The notes under the pieces are model-generated. The model did not search any database. It was given only the letters and a program-made list of their open reading frames with translations, and was not told the DNA's origin. This document shows positions 26,897-34,592 of a stretch of DNA of 64,000 bases, one piece after another (the stretch's first letter is position 1; every line of letters begins with the position of its first letter). This stretch comes from a virus, in the IMG/VR virus record IMGVR_UViG_3300042505_000752, positions 62,001-126,000 of that record. One strand, 5' to 3'. The translations under genes were made by a program, and so were the position numbers.

Positions 26897-27273
26897 GTAA
26901 CAGATTCTTCTACGAAGCGAAGGTTTTAAATGTTGTTGACGGTGATACTTTGGACCTCTTGGTGGACCTTGGTTTCAGCGTACATCACAATATCCGCGTT
27001 CGTTTGCATGGCATCAATACGCCTGAATCAAAAACGACGGACATCAAAGAAAAAGAACTTGGATTAAAGGCAAAAGATTATACAAAGGACTGGATTAACA
27101 GACACCCTCAAGTTTTTGTTAGCACGGTTAAAGATAAAAAAGAAAAGTTTGGTCGCATTCTTGCAAATATTTATAGCGACGAAACAAAAACAGTATCGTT
27201 AAACGAGTCCTTAGTTGACGCAGGGTACGCTCGCGTCTATAACGGCGAAAAAAGAACTGGGTGGTTTGATTGA
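26893..27273 (+). CDS. thermonuclease (staphylococcal nuclease fold)
   Basis: 126 residues from GTG overlapping the previous stop (GTGA). It has the SNase signature: VVDGDTLDLLVDLG, RVRLHGINTPES, KEKFGRILANIY and SLNESLVDAGYARVY. The first catalytic arginine (RVRL) and the calcium-binding aspartates of DGDT are visible. There is no signal peptide, so it acts in the cell on DNA or RNA; roles in host DNA degradation or DNA processing are plausible. The protein ends soon after the last conserved strand, which is normal for short phage SNases. Confidence 0.9.
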   Translation: MSNRFFYEAKVLNVVDGDTLDLLVDLGFSVHHNIRVRLHGINTPESKTTDIKEKELGLKAKDYTKDWINRHPQVFVSTVKDKKEKFGRILANIYSDETKTVSLNESLVDAGYARVYNGEKRTGWFD

Positions 27274-27313
27274 TATGGGACTCCAAAACCTACAGAAACA
27301 GTGGTATTAAATC

Positions 27314-27832
27314 ATGGCAGATAGAAATGGTGACCTTATTGTTTATCATCGCTCAGACTGCGGTTCTGGCTATGTAAGAATGTATGGCTTCGGCGGAGAT
27401 GGCACAGGTCAATCTTGCGGAAAATGGGGATTAGAAGATTGGCAAATAGACATCATTCATCAATATGACTGGAACTTCAAAGCGGAAGACCTGAACCAAT
27501 TGAAAATCTATCGCGATGGTGATTTATTTGGCAACGGGAAGTTATCCCCAGAGCAATTTCAGTTGGCAGTGAATTATGTATCAGGATGCCATACGGATGC
27601 ATATGGTCACCTACTCAACGACGATGGGAGTAGGCAGGATGGACAAAATCCTCAAGATTCCCAAGGTTTCTATTTGGCATTTAATGTAAACAATAGATGT
27701 CCAGATAGCACAAGAAGGGAATGCCCTGAGAATCACGCCCGTTGGAAAAGTTTAGAGGCATCAATGGGAGGGGACATGAGCGCTTTTGGCGGTGGACCCG
27801 AGACTTGGAAATTAATTCCGTACAACGGATAA
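27314..27832 (+). CDS. unknown protein, Cys/Gly/Trp-rich
   Basis: 172 residues. Not recognised. Features: an N-terminal GSGYVRMYGFGGDGTGQSCG segment, DGDLFGNGKLSPEQFQLAV that looks like an EF-hand-type loop, and a C-terminal part with HARWKSLEASMGGDMSAFGGG. It contains five cysteines, but no signal peptide is present. Located between the thermonuclease and a small membrane protein in the lysis block. Confidence 0.65.
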   Translation: MADRNGDLIVYHRSDCGSGYVRMYGFGGDGTGQSCGKWGLEDWQIDIIHQYDWNFKAEDLNQLKIYRDGDLFGNGKLSPEQFQLAVNYVSGCHTDAYGHLLNDDGSRQDGQNPQDSQGFYLAFNVNNRCPDSTRRECPENHARWKSLEASMGGDMSAFGGGPETWKLIPYNG

Positions 27833-27849
27833 TAAAAGTTTGGATTGAT

Positions 27850-28050
27850 ATGGGACTACATGAAGCACTTATTGGTTTTGCCGTAGCAATTATTGGTTTG
27901 CTGACTGCTTTAATTGAGAAAAGTCGTCGTGAAAATGTTCGTGACCATGGGATGGTTCGTGACAGATTAGACGACATCAAGCAAGATGTTCGTGAAGTTC
28001 GTTCGGTTTTGACGGACCACTTAGAGGCTCACGCACAAGAAAAAAAGTAA
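27850..28050 (+). CDS. small membrane protein with C-terminal coiled coil
   Basis: 66 residues using ATG 27850; the longer open frame upstream overlaps the preceding gene. One N-terminal hydrophobic helix (IGFAVAIIGLLTALI), then a charged heptad-like helix (DRLDDIKQDVREVRSVLTDHL). This layout is seen in XhlA-like lysis accessory proteins and could support holin function; this is an inference. Its stop abuts a convergent minus-strand gene. Confidence 0.65.
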   Translation: MGLHEALIGFAVAIIGLLTALIEKSRRENVRDHGMVRDRLDDIKQDVREVRSVLTDHLEAHAQEKK

Positions 28051-28272
28051 TTACTTTTTAGTTTTTTTCTTTTTCTTCTTAGCAAACTCAGCATCCTGTT
28101 GGCGTTTCCACACTATGTAATCTGGTGGATACTTGCGCTTATCTGGATGCATCATATACTCATGCATGTCAAATGAGTTGACCATTTTTTTGCCACAATG
28201 CGGACATATCTCAATGTTGGCAGGGTAGTCGCTAGTTTGCCAAGTCACTGGTACTCCCCGCAGGATGGGCAT
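28051..28272 (-). CDS. small zinc-finger protein with Lys tail
   Basis: 73 residues. ICPHCGKKMVNSFDMHEYMMHP gives a C-x2-C ... H-x(4-5)-H zinc-finger pattern, and the C-terminus is nearly all Lys (KKKKKKTKK), suggesting nucleic-acid binding. It is translated after the upstream 43-aa zinc ribbon with a 28-base overlap. Role unknown. Confidence 0.7.
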   Translation of the reverse strand: MPILRGVPVTWQTSDYPANIEICPHCGKKMVNSFDMHEYMMHPDKRKYPPDYIVWKRQQDAEFAKKKKKKTKK

Positions 28273-28376
28273 TTATCATCGCCCCATTTTAGCGGTTGTC
28301 CGCAGTCATAGCAATACAGGATTTCTTCTTCTTCGTTACTATTTTCTTTACTTTCCACAGTTGGATTGTACCCCAT
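28245..28376 (-). CDS. 43-aa zinc-ribbon microprotein
   Basis: ATG at 28376, reading MGYNPTVESKENSNEEEE..., then CYDCG...KCPSCGEYQ, a C-x2-C ... C-x2-C ribbon. Its end overlaps the start of the next minus-strand zinc-finger gene by 28 bases in another frame. Acidic N-terminus, Zn ribbon C-terminus; probably a regulatory or adaptor protein. Confidence 0.65.
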   Translation of the reverse strand: MGYNPTVESKENSNEEEEILYCYDCGQPLKWGDDKCPSCGEYQ

Positions 28377-28474
28377 GATAAGTTTTACCTAGGTGAATGC
28401 ATACTATGTAATAATAGTTATGCACGCCGAATTACGCAAGATAAGCCTGTATTTTCTAATTTATATGGAGTAAA

Positions 28475-28807
28475 ATGAATGATGTAATTAGTAATGATAT
28501 TTTTTGGCACAAAGACAACCATGTCATTCATTTACAATTAAACAAGAGCGAAGTATCCATTGTCCATATCCACTGCCCTAACAACGAGGACAGGGAATGT
28601 CGTGTTGGAAAATTTGAATGCATTGTTTCTTGGTTTCTAGATCGCTACGGGCTTGAGTGCAATGTTGGCATTTGTGATATTTCTTCTGAGATTGAAATAG
28701 CATGGTCTGCTGTTGGCGAAGATTTTGACGATCCAGAACTATGTCAAGTTTGGGTTATCCCAGTAAACGATGAAGCGTTCTCCGCTTGGCTTATTACTCA
28801 GGAGTAA
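28475..28807 (+). CDS. unknown small protein
   Basis: 110 residues, ATG after a GGAG site. Mixed alpha/beta, acidic, with HCP and ECRVGKFECIVSW cysteines. No family recognised. It is convergent with the winged-helix regulator downstream and the two coding ends overlap by 14 bases. Confidence 0.65.
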   Translation: MNDVISNDIFWHKDNHVIHLQLNKSEVSIVHIHCPNNEDRECRVGKFECIVSWFLDRYGLECNVGICDISSEIEIAWSAVGEDFDDPELCQVWVIPVNDEAFSAWLITQE

Positions 28808-29279
28808 CCACTTCTGGGGCTGTATATCTTTCGGTCTCTTCAACATACTTCTTAACCTCGGGCATCAGCGTGTCTAGGAAACGACTGATATCAGGGTGAT
28901 TTAAGCCTTCTTTGAAATTAAAAGAATAAGTGTTTCTGTTTCTGACTTTTGTCTTTGTTATGAGTTTACTTTTCAAAAGCAGTTTTACCGAGTGATTAAT
29001 ATTTGATTCTGAAACTCCGATGTATTTTGATAATGCTCGTTGAGTAATACCAGAATCCTCAATGATTGCTATAAGAACTCGCCCATGACTATTGAGTAGT
29101 TGTACCTGATTAGGTTTGGCGTATGTAACAAGATGATGCCTGTCAAGCAAGTGCATGATTTTGTCAGTGACTGCTTCAGCAGATTCACCTTTATCCATTG
29201 CAATTTGGATAGTTATCTTGAGTGGTTCAAAAATTTCAAGTTTACTATTAATTGACACTGTTTCAGCAGAATTAATCAT
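28794..29279 (-). CDS. winged helix-turn-helix transcriptional regulator
   Basis: 161 residues. The middle (about 65-120) is a MarR/ArsR-like winged helix: HGRVLIAIIEDSGITQRALSKYIGVSESNINHSVKLLLKSKLITKTKVRNRNTYSF, with helix-turn-helix TQRALSKYIGVSESNINHSVKLL and a wing. It has an N-terminal helical extension and a C-terminal coiled segment (VKKYVEETERY) that could dimerise. Divergent from the gene at 29348, so it probably controls the intergenic region 29280-29347. Similar to regulators used in lysogeny or early gene control; specific role unknown. Confidence 0.75.
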   Translation of the reverse strand: MINSAETVSINSKLEIFEPLKITIQIAMDKGESAEAVTDKIMHLLDRHHLVTYAKPNQVQLLNSHGRVLIAIIEDSGITQRALSKYIGVSESNINHSVKLLLKSKLITKTKVRNRNTYSFNFKEGLNHPDISRFLDTLMPEVKKYVEETERYTAPEVVTPE

Positions 29280-29347
29280 ACAAATGAACTATAGTACACT
29301 GGACAACCACGGCACGCCCATTAAGCCTCAATTTATGGAGACAGTAA

Positions 29348-29590
29348 ATGAGCCTTGAAAACAAACTGAATAGCCTGAAACAAATCAGGGATTTTAACAA
29401 TGTGTGTACTGTTGGCGGCATTATCAATGAGTTACCAGAAGTAGAGAAAAAGGCGCTAGTCAGTGCCCTAAGTTCCAAAGCCTCAACACGAGGAATCTAC
29501 GATGCTCTCAAATCTGAAGGTTTCAAGATTGATAGACAAACAATAACTCTTCACCGCAAGGGCTATTGCCGATGTAAGGAGCAAGAATGA
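29348..29590 (+). CDS. small helix-turn-helix protein
   Basis: 80 residues. TRGIYDALKSEGFKIDRQTITLHRKGYCRC looks like a helix-turn-helix of the kind seen in small phage DNA-binding proteins often found before terminase or nuclease genes; the conserved xHRxGxCxC ending is typical. Its stop overlaps the next start (ATGA), so it is probably a partner of the metallophosphoesterase. Confidence 0.7.
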   Translation: MSLENKLNSLKQIRDFNNVCTVGGIINELPEVEKKALVSALSSKASTRGIYDALKSEGFKIDRQTITLHRKGYCRCKEQE

Positions 29591-30810
29591 CCAATCTATC
29601 CAAGCGTCTCGCTGCTGTAGAAAATCAAGCAGAACTTGAAGACGCAGTAAAGAAGAAGAAGTCACCCCAAGGATGGGAACCTGGTGTTGTCTGGGAAGGC
29701 GCAAAAGGAACCATTACCACAAGCGCGGTATACGAACCGCCGAAGGAATGGTCATCACTCCTTAAAGAACGAGGGCTAGACCCCGACATGTACGAGATTG
29801 TTGGGGACACAATTCGCTGGACATCTTTTGACGGATGGAAGCGAGATGCACCAGGTGACGAGGCATATAGCACTATTTGCTACTCATACAAGGCTGATAT
29901 ACGCCTGAAGTCCCCAGAACGACCCAATTTAGACGAGATATATCAGGCTGTTAAGAAGGCAAAAAAGCCCTCTAAAGAAGCACCCTCTGGAGACACTACT
30001 TTTGTCATTGCTCTGTCGGATTGGCAGACGGGAAACCGTGATGGTGGCGGAGTGCAAAAGCAAGTAGAAGAAATCGCTGCACTTCCAGATAAATTAGTTA
30101 AAAGAGTTCGTGACCTGCGCAAATGCGGTACGAAAATCAACCATATCCTGATTGTTGGCTTAGGCGACCTAGTAGAAGGAACTTGCGGACACTACCCAGC
30201 CCAGCAATTCCGCATTGAAGTAGACCGCCGAGAGCAGATGAAGATCGTCCGAAGGGGAATCCGAGACATCATTATGGCTCTTGCTCCCCTAGTAGAGCGC
30301 GTAACAATCACTGCTGTTGGTGGAAACCACGGCGAAAACAGAGGATTGAGCGGAAAAGCCTTCACGACCACTGGGGACAACGACGATGTTGCCATCTTTG
30401 AGCAGATTGCCGAAGCCTTCCAGATGAATAAAGAAGCCTTCCCTAATGTGAGTTGGCGCATTCCGCTAGAACGACTGACCACTTCTGTTGAGATCAACGG
30501 CAAAATCATCGCCTTTACCCACGGACACCTCAGTAAGCCTTCTGGTAACGCCGCCCAATCTGTATGGAATTGGTGGAAAGACCAAGCCCACGGACGCGCT
30601 CACCCAGGTGTGGCAGATGCTGACATTCTCGTAACAGGGCATTATCACCACTTCAATGCCAAAGAACAGGAAGGGCGAGCACTATTCGTCTGCCCAAGCA
30701 TCGTATCTGTTGGTGAATACTTCCAAGATACCTATGGAGTCAAGACTCGTGCAGGCACTTTGACCTTCTGTGTCAATAGCGTCGGCTGGACAGAAATGTC
30801 AATCGTCTAA
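29587..30810 (+). CDS. Mre11-like calcineurin-family metallophosphoesterase
   Basis: 407 residues. Metal-binding motifs in order: ALSDWQTG (D), GLGDLVEG (GD), GGNHGENR (GNH), FTHGH and VTGHYHHF (GHxH). This is the two-metal phosphoesterase site of SbcD/Mre11-type nucleases, except that the first motif has DWQ in place of the usual DxH, with Q in the His position. The N-terminal about 130 residues are not conserved and contain a WxxFDGWKRDAPGDEAYST segment shared by phage homologues. Likely a DNA exo/endonuclease in recombination or genome processing. Coupled to the upstream HTH gene. Confidence 0.87.
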   Translation: MTNLSKRLAAVENQAELEDAVKKKKSPQGWEPGVVWEGAKGTITTSAVYEPPKEWSSLLKERGLDPDMYEIVGDTIRWTSFDGWKRDAPGDEAYSTICYSYKADIRLKSPERPNLDEIYQAVKKAKKPSKEAPSGDTTFVIALSDWQTGNRDGGGVQKQVEEIAALPDKLVKRVRDLRKCGTKINHILIVGLGDLVEGTCGHYPAQQFRIEVDRREQMKIVRRGIRDIIMALAPLVERVTITAVGGNHGENRGLSGKAFTTTGDNDDVAIFEQIAEAFQMNKEAFPNVSWRIPLERLTTSVEINGKIIAFTHGHLSKPSGNAAQSVWNWWKDQAHGRAHPGVADADILVTGHYHHFNAKEQEGRALFVCPSIVSVGEYFQDTYGVKTRAGTLTFCVNSVGWTEMSIV

Positions 30811-30846
30811 GAAGTTCATATAAATCTAACGGGAAATTAGGGAAGT

Positions 30847-31458
30847 ATGACAACTATCATCGGATTACAAGGCGACGACTGGTGCGTTATTGGCGCAGAT
30901 AGCCGTATTACCTCTATGGACGAGAGCGGGTTCATCTCTAGTCAGCAAGTGCTTCCCCCAACCTCATCTAAACTTATCTCAAAGAGGGGTTACATCATAG
31001 GAGCGGCAGGAGACATGCGCGCAATCAACATCCTGCATCATGTCTACGAACCCCCAGTTTCTCCTAAATCTAACCTAGTAGAGAAGATAGATCAGTTCAT
31101 TACCAAGTCAGTAGTACCAAGCATACGAGAGTGCTTTGACAACCAAGGCTACAGTCCGCCAGATAAATCTGACCGAGAACACCAAGCCCAACAAGACTCC
31201 ACAATCCTCATAGCAATCAAAGCCCGTATCTACATTATTGACAACGACTACTCATGGGCACAGGACGAAACAGGCATTTATACCATAGGCACAGGAAGCC
31301 AGTATGCCCGAGCAGTACTACATCTCCTAACGAACAATACAACTAAGAACCTCACCCTAGAGAAGGCAACTCTACATATCAAGAAAGCCCTGACTATCGC
31401 GTCTCACCACGACCCGTACACAGGACCGCCACATCACATCCACACTCAAACCACATGA
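30847..31458 (+). CDS. proteasome beta/HslV-like Ntn hydrolase
   Basis: 203 residues. The start MTTIIGLQGDDWCVIGADSRIT matches the N-terminus of proteasome beta and HslV subunits: removal of Met would expose Thr as nucleophile, followed at the right distances by the D and R of GADSR (D17 and R19 after Met removal). SSKLISKRGYIIGAAGDMRA fits the catalytic-lysine strand, and GIYTIGTGSQYARAVLHLL fits the later GSG-type strand. Probably a self-compartmentalising protease or related amidohydrolase; substrate unknown. No ATPase partner is next to it; the only AAA+ protein in view is the MoxR-like one at 41924. The family assignment by motif is strong. Confidence 0.82.
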   Translation: MTTIIGLQGDDWCVIGADSRITSMDESGFISSQQVLPPTSSKLISKRGYIIGAAGDMRAINILHHVYEPPVSPKSNLVEKIDQFITKSVVPSIRECFDNQGYSPPDKSDREHQAQQDSTILIAIKARIYIIDNDYSWAQDETGIYTIGTGSQYARAVLHLLTNNTTKNLTLEKATLHIKKALTIASHHDPYTGPPHHIHTQTT

Positions 31459-31476
31459 AAGCCACGCTCCTTCCAC

Positions 31477-31767
31477 ATGTTTCCCACAAGCCAACCAGTG
31501 TTCTTCAAGAAGGCTAACTGCCTAGGACAGACACACTTAATGTTCCCCCAGCACCATAAGGACATTACTTACATCCAACAAGCACGAGAACTCTGTAGTA
31601 CTTGCAGTGTGAGCAAACAATGCCTAGAATATGCTCTTGAATTTCCAGCAGCAGACATGCACGGAGTATGGGCAGGTCTGACAAGTAGGCAGTTATCTGC
31701 GGAACAAAAGCGCAGGGGAATCAAGGCTACACGACCCACATTGGCTCAAATGTGGGGGGATAAGTAA
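31477..31767 (+). CDS. WhiB-family iron-sulphur transcriptional regulator
   Basis: 96 residues. Four cysteines (C15, C40, C43, C49) in the WhiB pattern C...C-x2-C-x5-C, followed by GVWAGLTSRQL, the family's G[VI]WGG turn, and a basic C-terminus (KRRGIKATRP) for DNA binding. WhiB proteins occur only in actinobacteria and their phages, and typically act with the principal sigma factor to redirect transcription. In this phage it could control the many sigma70-type promoters in the 36-59 kb region (inference). Confidence 0.92.
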   Translation: MFPTSQPVFFKKANCLGQTHLMFPQHHKDITYIQQARELCSTCSVSKQCLEYALEFPAADMHGVWAGLTSRQLSAEQKRRGIKATRPTLAQMWGDK

Positions 31768-31851
31768 GGCTTGCAGTATCTAACATAGATTTTACACAAA
31801 ACACTACAAATTCATGTAATTTACCACTATACAAACAATAGAAGGATAGTT

Positions 31852-32082
31852 ATGTCTACAACCCTCACCTACAACCAGTGGATAGCAATCGGAATAGATC
31901 AAGGATGGTGCGGACCAGCAGTCTGCTACACCCATGATGGACTACCGACTACGGCTGATGAGGACGAAGAGTTTCAATGGGGTGACCCGTGCATCCATAT
32001 CGTAAGACTGTATGAGGATCACGAGACGAGACTGGCGATAGAGAACAACCATTCGGCTAGCAACTGGCGCAAACCTCTATGA
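31852..32082 (+). CDS. conserved actinophage small protein
   Basis: 76 residues after GAAGGA. The sequence YNQWIAIGIDQGWCGPAVCYTHDGLPTTADEDEEF...DPCIHIVRLY is a conserved small protein in actinophages, with no assigned function that I know of. Three conserved cysteines may bind metal. Its stop overlaps the next start (ATGA). Confidence 0.75.
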   Translation: MSTTLTYNQWIAIGIDQGWCGPAVCYTHDGLPTTADEDEEFQWGDPCIHIVRLYEDHETRLAIENNHSASNWRKPL

Positions 32083-32285
32083 GCATCCTTGACGACCTCA
32101 AGGCGAGGATAGATCAACTCATGAAGGACACTGAGGCTCTTGATGAGGAGTTGGATGAGTGGCAGATCACCAACAACAAGAACTGCATTGCAGAGTTGAA
32201 GAGTGACCTAGTGAGGTTACAGAAACTGATTGACGGGCACTTGAGTACTAAGCAACCCGAATCCGACACTCAGGGCAAAAACTAG
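32079..32285 (+). CDS. small coiled-coil protein
   Basis: 68 residues, start overlapping the previous stop. Almost entirely helical with heptad-like spacing (LKARIDQLMKDTEALDEELDEWQ...IAELKSDLVRLQKLIDGHL). Function unknown. Convergent with and overlapping (38 bases) the end of the minus-strand ribbon-helix-helix gene. Confidence 0.65.
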   Translation: MSILDDLKARIDQLMKDTEALDEELDEWQITNNKNCIAELKSDLVRLQKLIDGHLSTKQPESDTQGKN

Positions 32286-32601
32286 CACCGCCGAAACGCT
32301 CAGGGGAATCTGTGCCAGCACACCCCACGCCCTCGCGTCCGCACGGAAGCAGAATTTTGTCGCCAGTGAGGTAGGCGTGAATCATGTCGGTCTGAGTTGG
32401 GATCGGCACTCGCGCTGGCGGAGGCTCTGGTAATCCCAGTTCCTCGTCCAGTGCGCGCATCAGCATCTGGATGCACCAGTTCGTGTAGGCTACACCTAAC
32501 TTCTCTGCGTGCTCAACCAGTCGGTTCTTCTGTTTGCCCGGTAAGCGGAGAACGATTGTTGCTGGCTGGGTCTCGTTAGACTTGCGGGGTTTGGCGGGCA
32601 T
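32248..32601 (-). CDS. ribbon-helix-helix DNA-binding protein with C-terminal zinc knuckle
   Basis: 117 residues. N-terminal ribbon-helix-helix (about 14-52): ATIVLRLPGKQKNRLVEHAEKLGVAYTNWCIQML. C-terminus has CGREGVGCAG...FCPEC, a likely zinc site that is absent from simple repressors. The strand-helix part resembles the 57-aa neighbour encoded just upstream, so the pair arose by duplication or act as a hetero-oligomer. Probably represses the divergent phosphatase promoter. Confidence 0.75.
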   Translation of the reverse strand: MPAKPRKSNETQPATIVLRLPGKQKNRLVEHAEKLGVAYTNWCIQMLMRALDEELGLPEPPPARVPIPTQTDMIHAYLTGDKILLPCGREGVGCAGTDSPERFGGASFCPECRIRVA

Positions 32602-32749
32602 CGCGCTCCACTAGCGTCAGCAGGTATTCGGTGATCGTCATGTCGTATCCTTCGGCTAGGGCGAGGATCTGGTTCTTCGTTTTGCCAGCGATCTTGAGAG
32701 TGATAGTCGTCTTAGGGGAGGCGGTTGGTTTTGGGGGTCGTCCGATCAT
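32576..32749 (-). CDS. 57-aa ribbon-helix-helix repressor-like protein
   Basis: ATG at 32749, first gene of a two-gene minus-strand unit that is divergent from the phosphatase. Sequence: SPKTTITLKIAGKTKNQILALAEGYDMTITEYLLTLVERD, a typical MetJ/Arc ribbon-helix-helix. Overlaps the next gene by 26 bases. Auto- and cross-regulation through the palindrome at 32810-32826 is likely but not shown. Confidence 0.72.
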   Translation of the reverse strand: MIGRPPKPTASPKTTITLKIAGKTKNQILALAEGYDMTITEYLLTLVERDARQTPQV

Positions 32750-32772
32750 GTTGGTAGTTTACTGAAAGGAGG

Positions 32773-32801
32773 TTGCTTTTTGGGGATGGGTCCTGTATAA
32801 T
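32773..32801 (+). promoter_or_regulatory. sigma70-type promoter for the phosphatase gene
   Basis: TTGCTT (32773-32778), 17-bp spacer, TATAAT (32796-32801). It lies 48 bases before the phosphatase ATG. Confidence 0.8.
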
Positions 32802-32809
32802 AGTGTTAT

Positions 32810-32826
32810 ACCGAAAAGTATTCGGT
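32810..32826. promoter_or_regulatory. operator-like palindrome ACCGAA-N5-TTCGGT
   Basis: Perfect 6-bp inverted repeat with a 5-bp spacer, at the expected start of transcription of the phosphatase mRNA. Best candidate operator for the two divergent ribbon-helix-helix proteins. Confidence 0.55.
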
Positions 32827-32849
32827 TTAAATTACTAAGGAGTACTACT

Positions 32850-33404
32850 ATGAACCGTTTAGATTTAGGCGACTTCAAGTTCGCAAAAAGTCTTGAACGA
32901 CTTGTCACTCGCCCAAAGACATTGAATGGCATTGCCCTTCCGACTGTCCGTAACCTAGCCGAGTCTCGCATTATCAATGCCGACTTTGACGCAGTGATTA
33001 CATCAGGACCAGCAGAGCGCGAAGTTAACTGGGATCACCCCAACCATCGCGTCTGGGAGTTTGATGACTCAGAAGACAAGTATGGTCCTAAGTTGGAGCA
33101 AGTAGAAGAGATGATCTTTTGGGGTGCACAGCACGACGATGTTCTTGTCCACTGTCACGCAGGGATGAGTCGCTCTACTGCTACGGCTTGGGGTATCTGT
33201 ATCGCTAAGGGCTTGGATGCCAAGGAGAGTCTTGTGGCTCTACTGGACGCTCACCCTACTGATGATGGATACGACGAGAAGCGTTGGTTCTGCCCGAACG
33301 GACTTCTTGTCCAGCACATGCAGACCATCTTCAATGATCCGACTCTCATGGACATCCGTGAAGAAGTGTTACGCGACGATAAGCGCATCAGCCACTGGCT
33401 CTGA
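32850..33404 (+). CDS. dual-specificity/tyrosine-type protein phosphatase
   Basis: 184 residues. The signature loop VHCHAGMSRS (C102 nucleophile, R108) is the CX5R P-loop of dual-specificity phosphatases, with an upstream aspartate-rich stretch (WEFDDSED) positioned as general acid. It dephosphorylates phospho-Tyr/Ser/Thr or a non-protein substrate. Own promoter plus operator; divergent from the two ribbon-helix-helix genes. Because the same phage encodes kinase-like domains in its virion region, a phosphorylation-based takeover system is possible (inference). Confidence 0.9.
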   Translation: MNRLDLGDFKFAKSLERLVTRPKTLNGIALPTVRNLAESRIINADFDAVITSGPAEREVNWDHPNHRVWEFDDSEDKYGPKLEQVEEMIFWGAQHDDVLVHCHAGMSRSTATAWGICIAKGLDAKESLVALLDAHPTDDGYDEKRWFCPNGLLVQHMQTIFNDPTLMDIREEVLRDDKRISHWL

Positions 33405-33857
33405 GAGTGCGTATAACTGTTTCTCGTATTCCTTGACAATCTTGTCGTAGGTAGAGAGGAACATCTCTCGGTCCCCATTCGTGTGGAGGTTGTAGGAACT
33501 AACTCCTCCTAGAGCCTTCACCGTTTGGGAGACTAGAGCGTGGATAGATTCAGATGAATAGTTGCCAGAGTGTGCCGCATCAGCAGCACGCCTGAACTGC
33601 TGCCATGCTTCTCCGCCAGTAGGTACTGATTCGCCGTGGATCAAATCAACAGTTCTACGCCGCACTTCGCCTACGCGAGGCATGTAACCGTTTTCTATAA
33701 CAAGGTCGTCAAGCACGAGGTCAACATCATCCTTGTTTAAATCTTTGAGAATGCGCCACCATGCTTCATACGCCTGCTTCTGATAGACAGGGTTAATCTG
33801 CTGGTTCCAACTCAAATAAATTCTGTCAACAATTTGACACAGTTCTGTTTTAGTCAT
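33369..33857 (-). CDS. helicase loader/replisome organiser (G39P-like N-terminus)
   Basis: 162 residues. The N-terminal about 75 residues (AYEAWWRILKDLNKDDVDLVLDDLVIENGYMPRVGEVRRRTVD) resemble the G39P/DnaI-type helicase-loader N-domain: three helices bearing the GYMPRVGEVRR motif. The rest is helical. Overlaps the upstream replisome gene by 8 bases and the convergent phosphatase end by 36 bases. It probably helps load the replicative helicase at the phage origin. Confidence 0.72.
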   Translation of the reverse strand: MTKTELCQIVDRIYLSWNQQINPVYQKQAYEAWWRILKDLNKDDVDLVLDDLVIENGYMPRVGEVRRRTVDLIHGESVPTGGEAWQQFRRAADAAHSGNYSSESIHALVSQTVKALGGVSSYNLHTNGDREMFLSTYDKIVKEYEKQLYALSEPVADALIVA

Positions 33858-34257
33858 CTAAGAAGCCACCCTTGCTGTCATCCGCCACCGTGAGATTAGA
33901 GAACCGCTCAATATGAGACGAGTCCCGCAGGATTAATTCTAGCGAGTTGTAAACCGTTCCGCTTGGGTTCTGTCCCATATGCCAAGGAGATAGGGCACAG
34001 CCCCGTATCGCATCCTTAACAATGTCCGATCCAAATTGGTTGACTGCCACTGTGATCAACTTCGTCCGCTCGTCGGAGAGGCGGGGCTTCCTACCTTTAC
34101 CTTGGAAGAAAGTATCTATATAGGTTTGCCAGACCTGAAGAATGATTGCGGGGCTAACAGGTTGTAGATAGTTAGCGCGCTTCTTCTCGGTACGGGACTG
34201 TTTAGTTGGTTCTTCTAAATCAAATAGACTTGGTTGTTCTGAAATAATTTCAGGCAT
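33850..34257 (-). CDS. replisome organiser-like DNA-binding protein
   Basis: 135 residues using ATG 34257, preceded by AAGGGGAG; a longer upstream start is less convincing. A clamp- or SSB-like short linear motif EQPSLFDLEE (QxSLFDL type) lies near the N-terminus and could bind the sliding clamp. The body (SPAIILQVWQTYIDTFFQGKGRKPRLSDERTKLITVAVNQFG...GCALSPWHMGQNPSGTVYNSLELILRD) is the conserved C-terminal domain of phage replication initiation proteins. Followed directly by the helicase loader. Confidence 0.78.
   Translation of the reverse strand: MPEIISEQPSLFDLEEPTKQSRTEKKRANYLQPVSPAIILQVWQTYIDTFFQGKGRKPRLSDERTKLITVAVNQFGSDIVKDAIRGCALSPWHMGQNPSGTVYNSLELILRDSSHIERFSNLTVADDSKGGFLDD
33882..33892 (-). 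repeat. dispersed ACGGTGGCGGATGA repeat copy inside the replisome gene
   Basis: Copy of the polar repeat at the 3' end of the replisome organiser coding region. Confidence 0.65.
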
Positions 34258-34360
34258 AATTCTCCCCTTAAACTTTAGTAATTCTAAGTCTACCAATGAA
34301 GACAAACATATATCAACTTATTCCACGGAATATTTAACAAGAACAAAAGAACACATTACC

Positions 34361-34399
34361 CTGGAGTAATACGAAACTTGTTTCGTTTTACGACTCCAG
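34361..34399. repeat. interrupted inverted repeat
   Basis: CTGGAGT...ACGAAAC-TT-GTTTCGT...ACTCCAG: two 7-bp paired arms around a small internal bulge. Could form a hairpin in the leader region of the minus-strand replication genes. Confidence 0.6.
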
Positions 34400-34581
34400 T
34401 AAAGAGTGCAACATAACTAAAGAGAGATTAGGTAAGACCTGGAGGGGGGTCTGGGGGGAACCATCGTCTTTTGCTGTCGTACTTTGGGGTACGCTCAAGC
34501 AAGCCCTTTGGACTGGAGTGTGTTGTTCTGACGGGTATGAGGCCTCGTCGTATTTGTAAATATGACTATAGCGTGTCTCAT

Positions 34582-34592
34582 CCACCACCGTC
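34582..34592 (-). repeat. dispersed GACGGTGGTGGATGA repeat copy
   Basis: Copy with GGTGGTGG core; in the non-coding 34.3-34.76 kb region. Confidence 0.65.
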
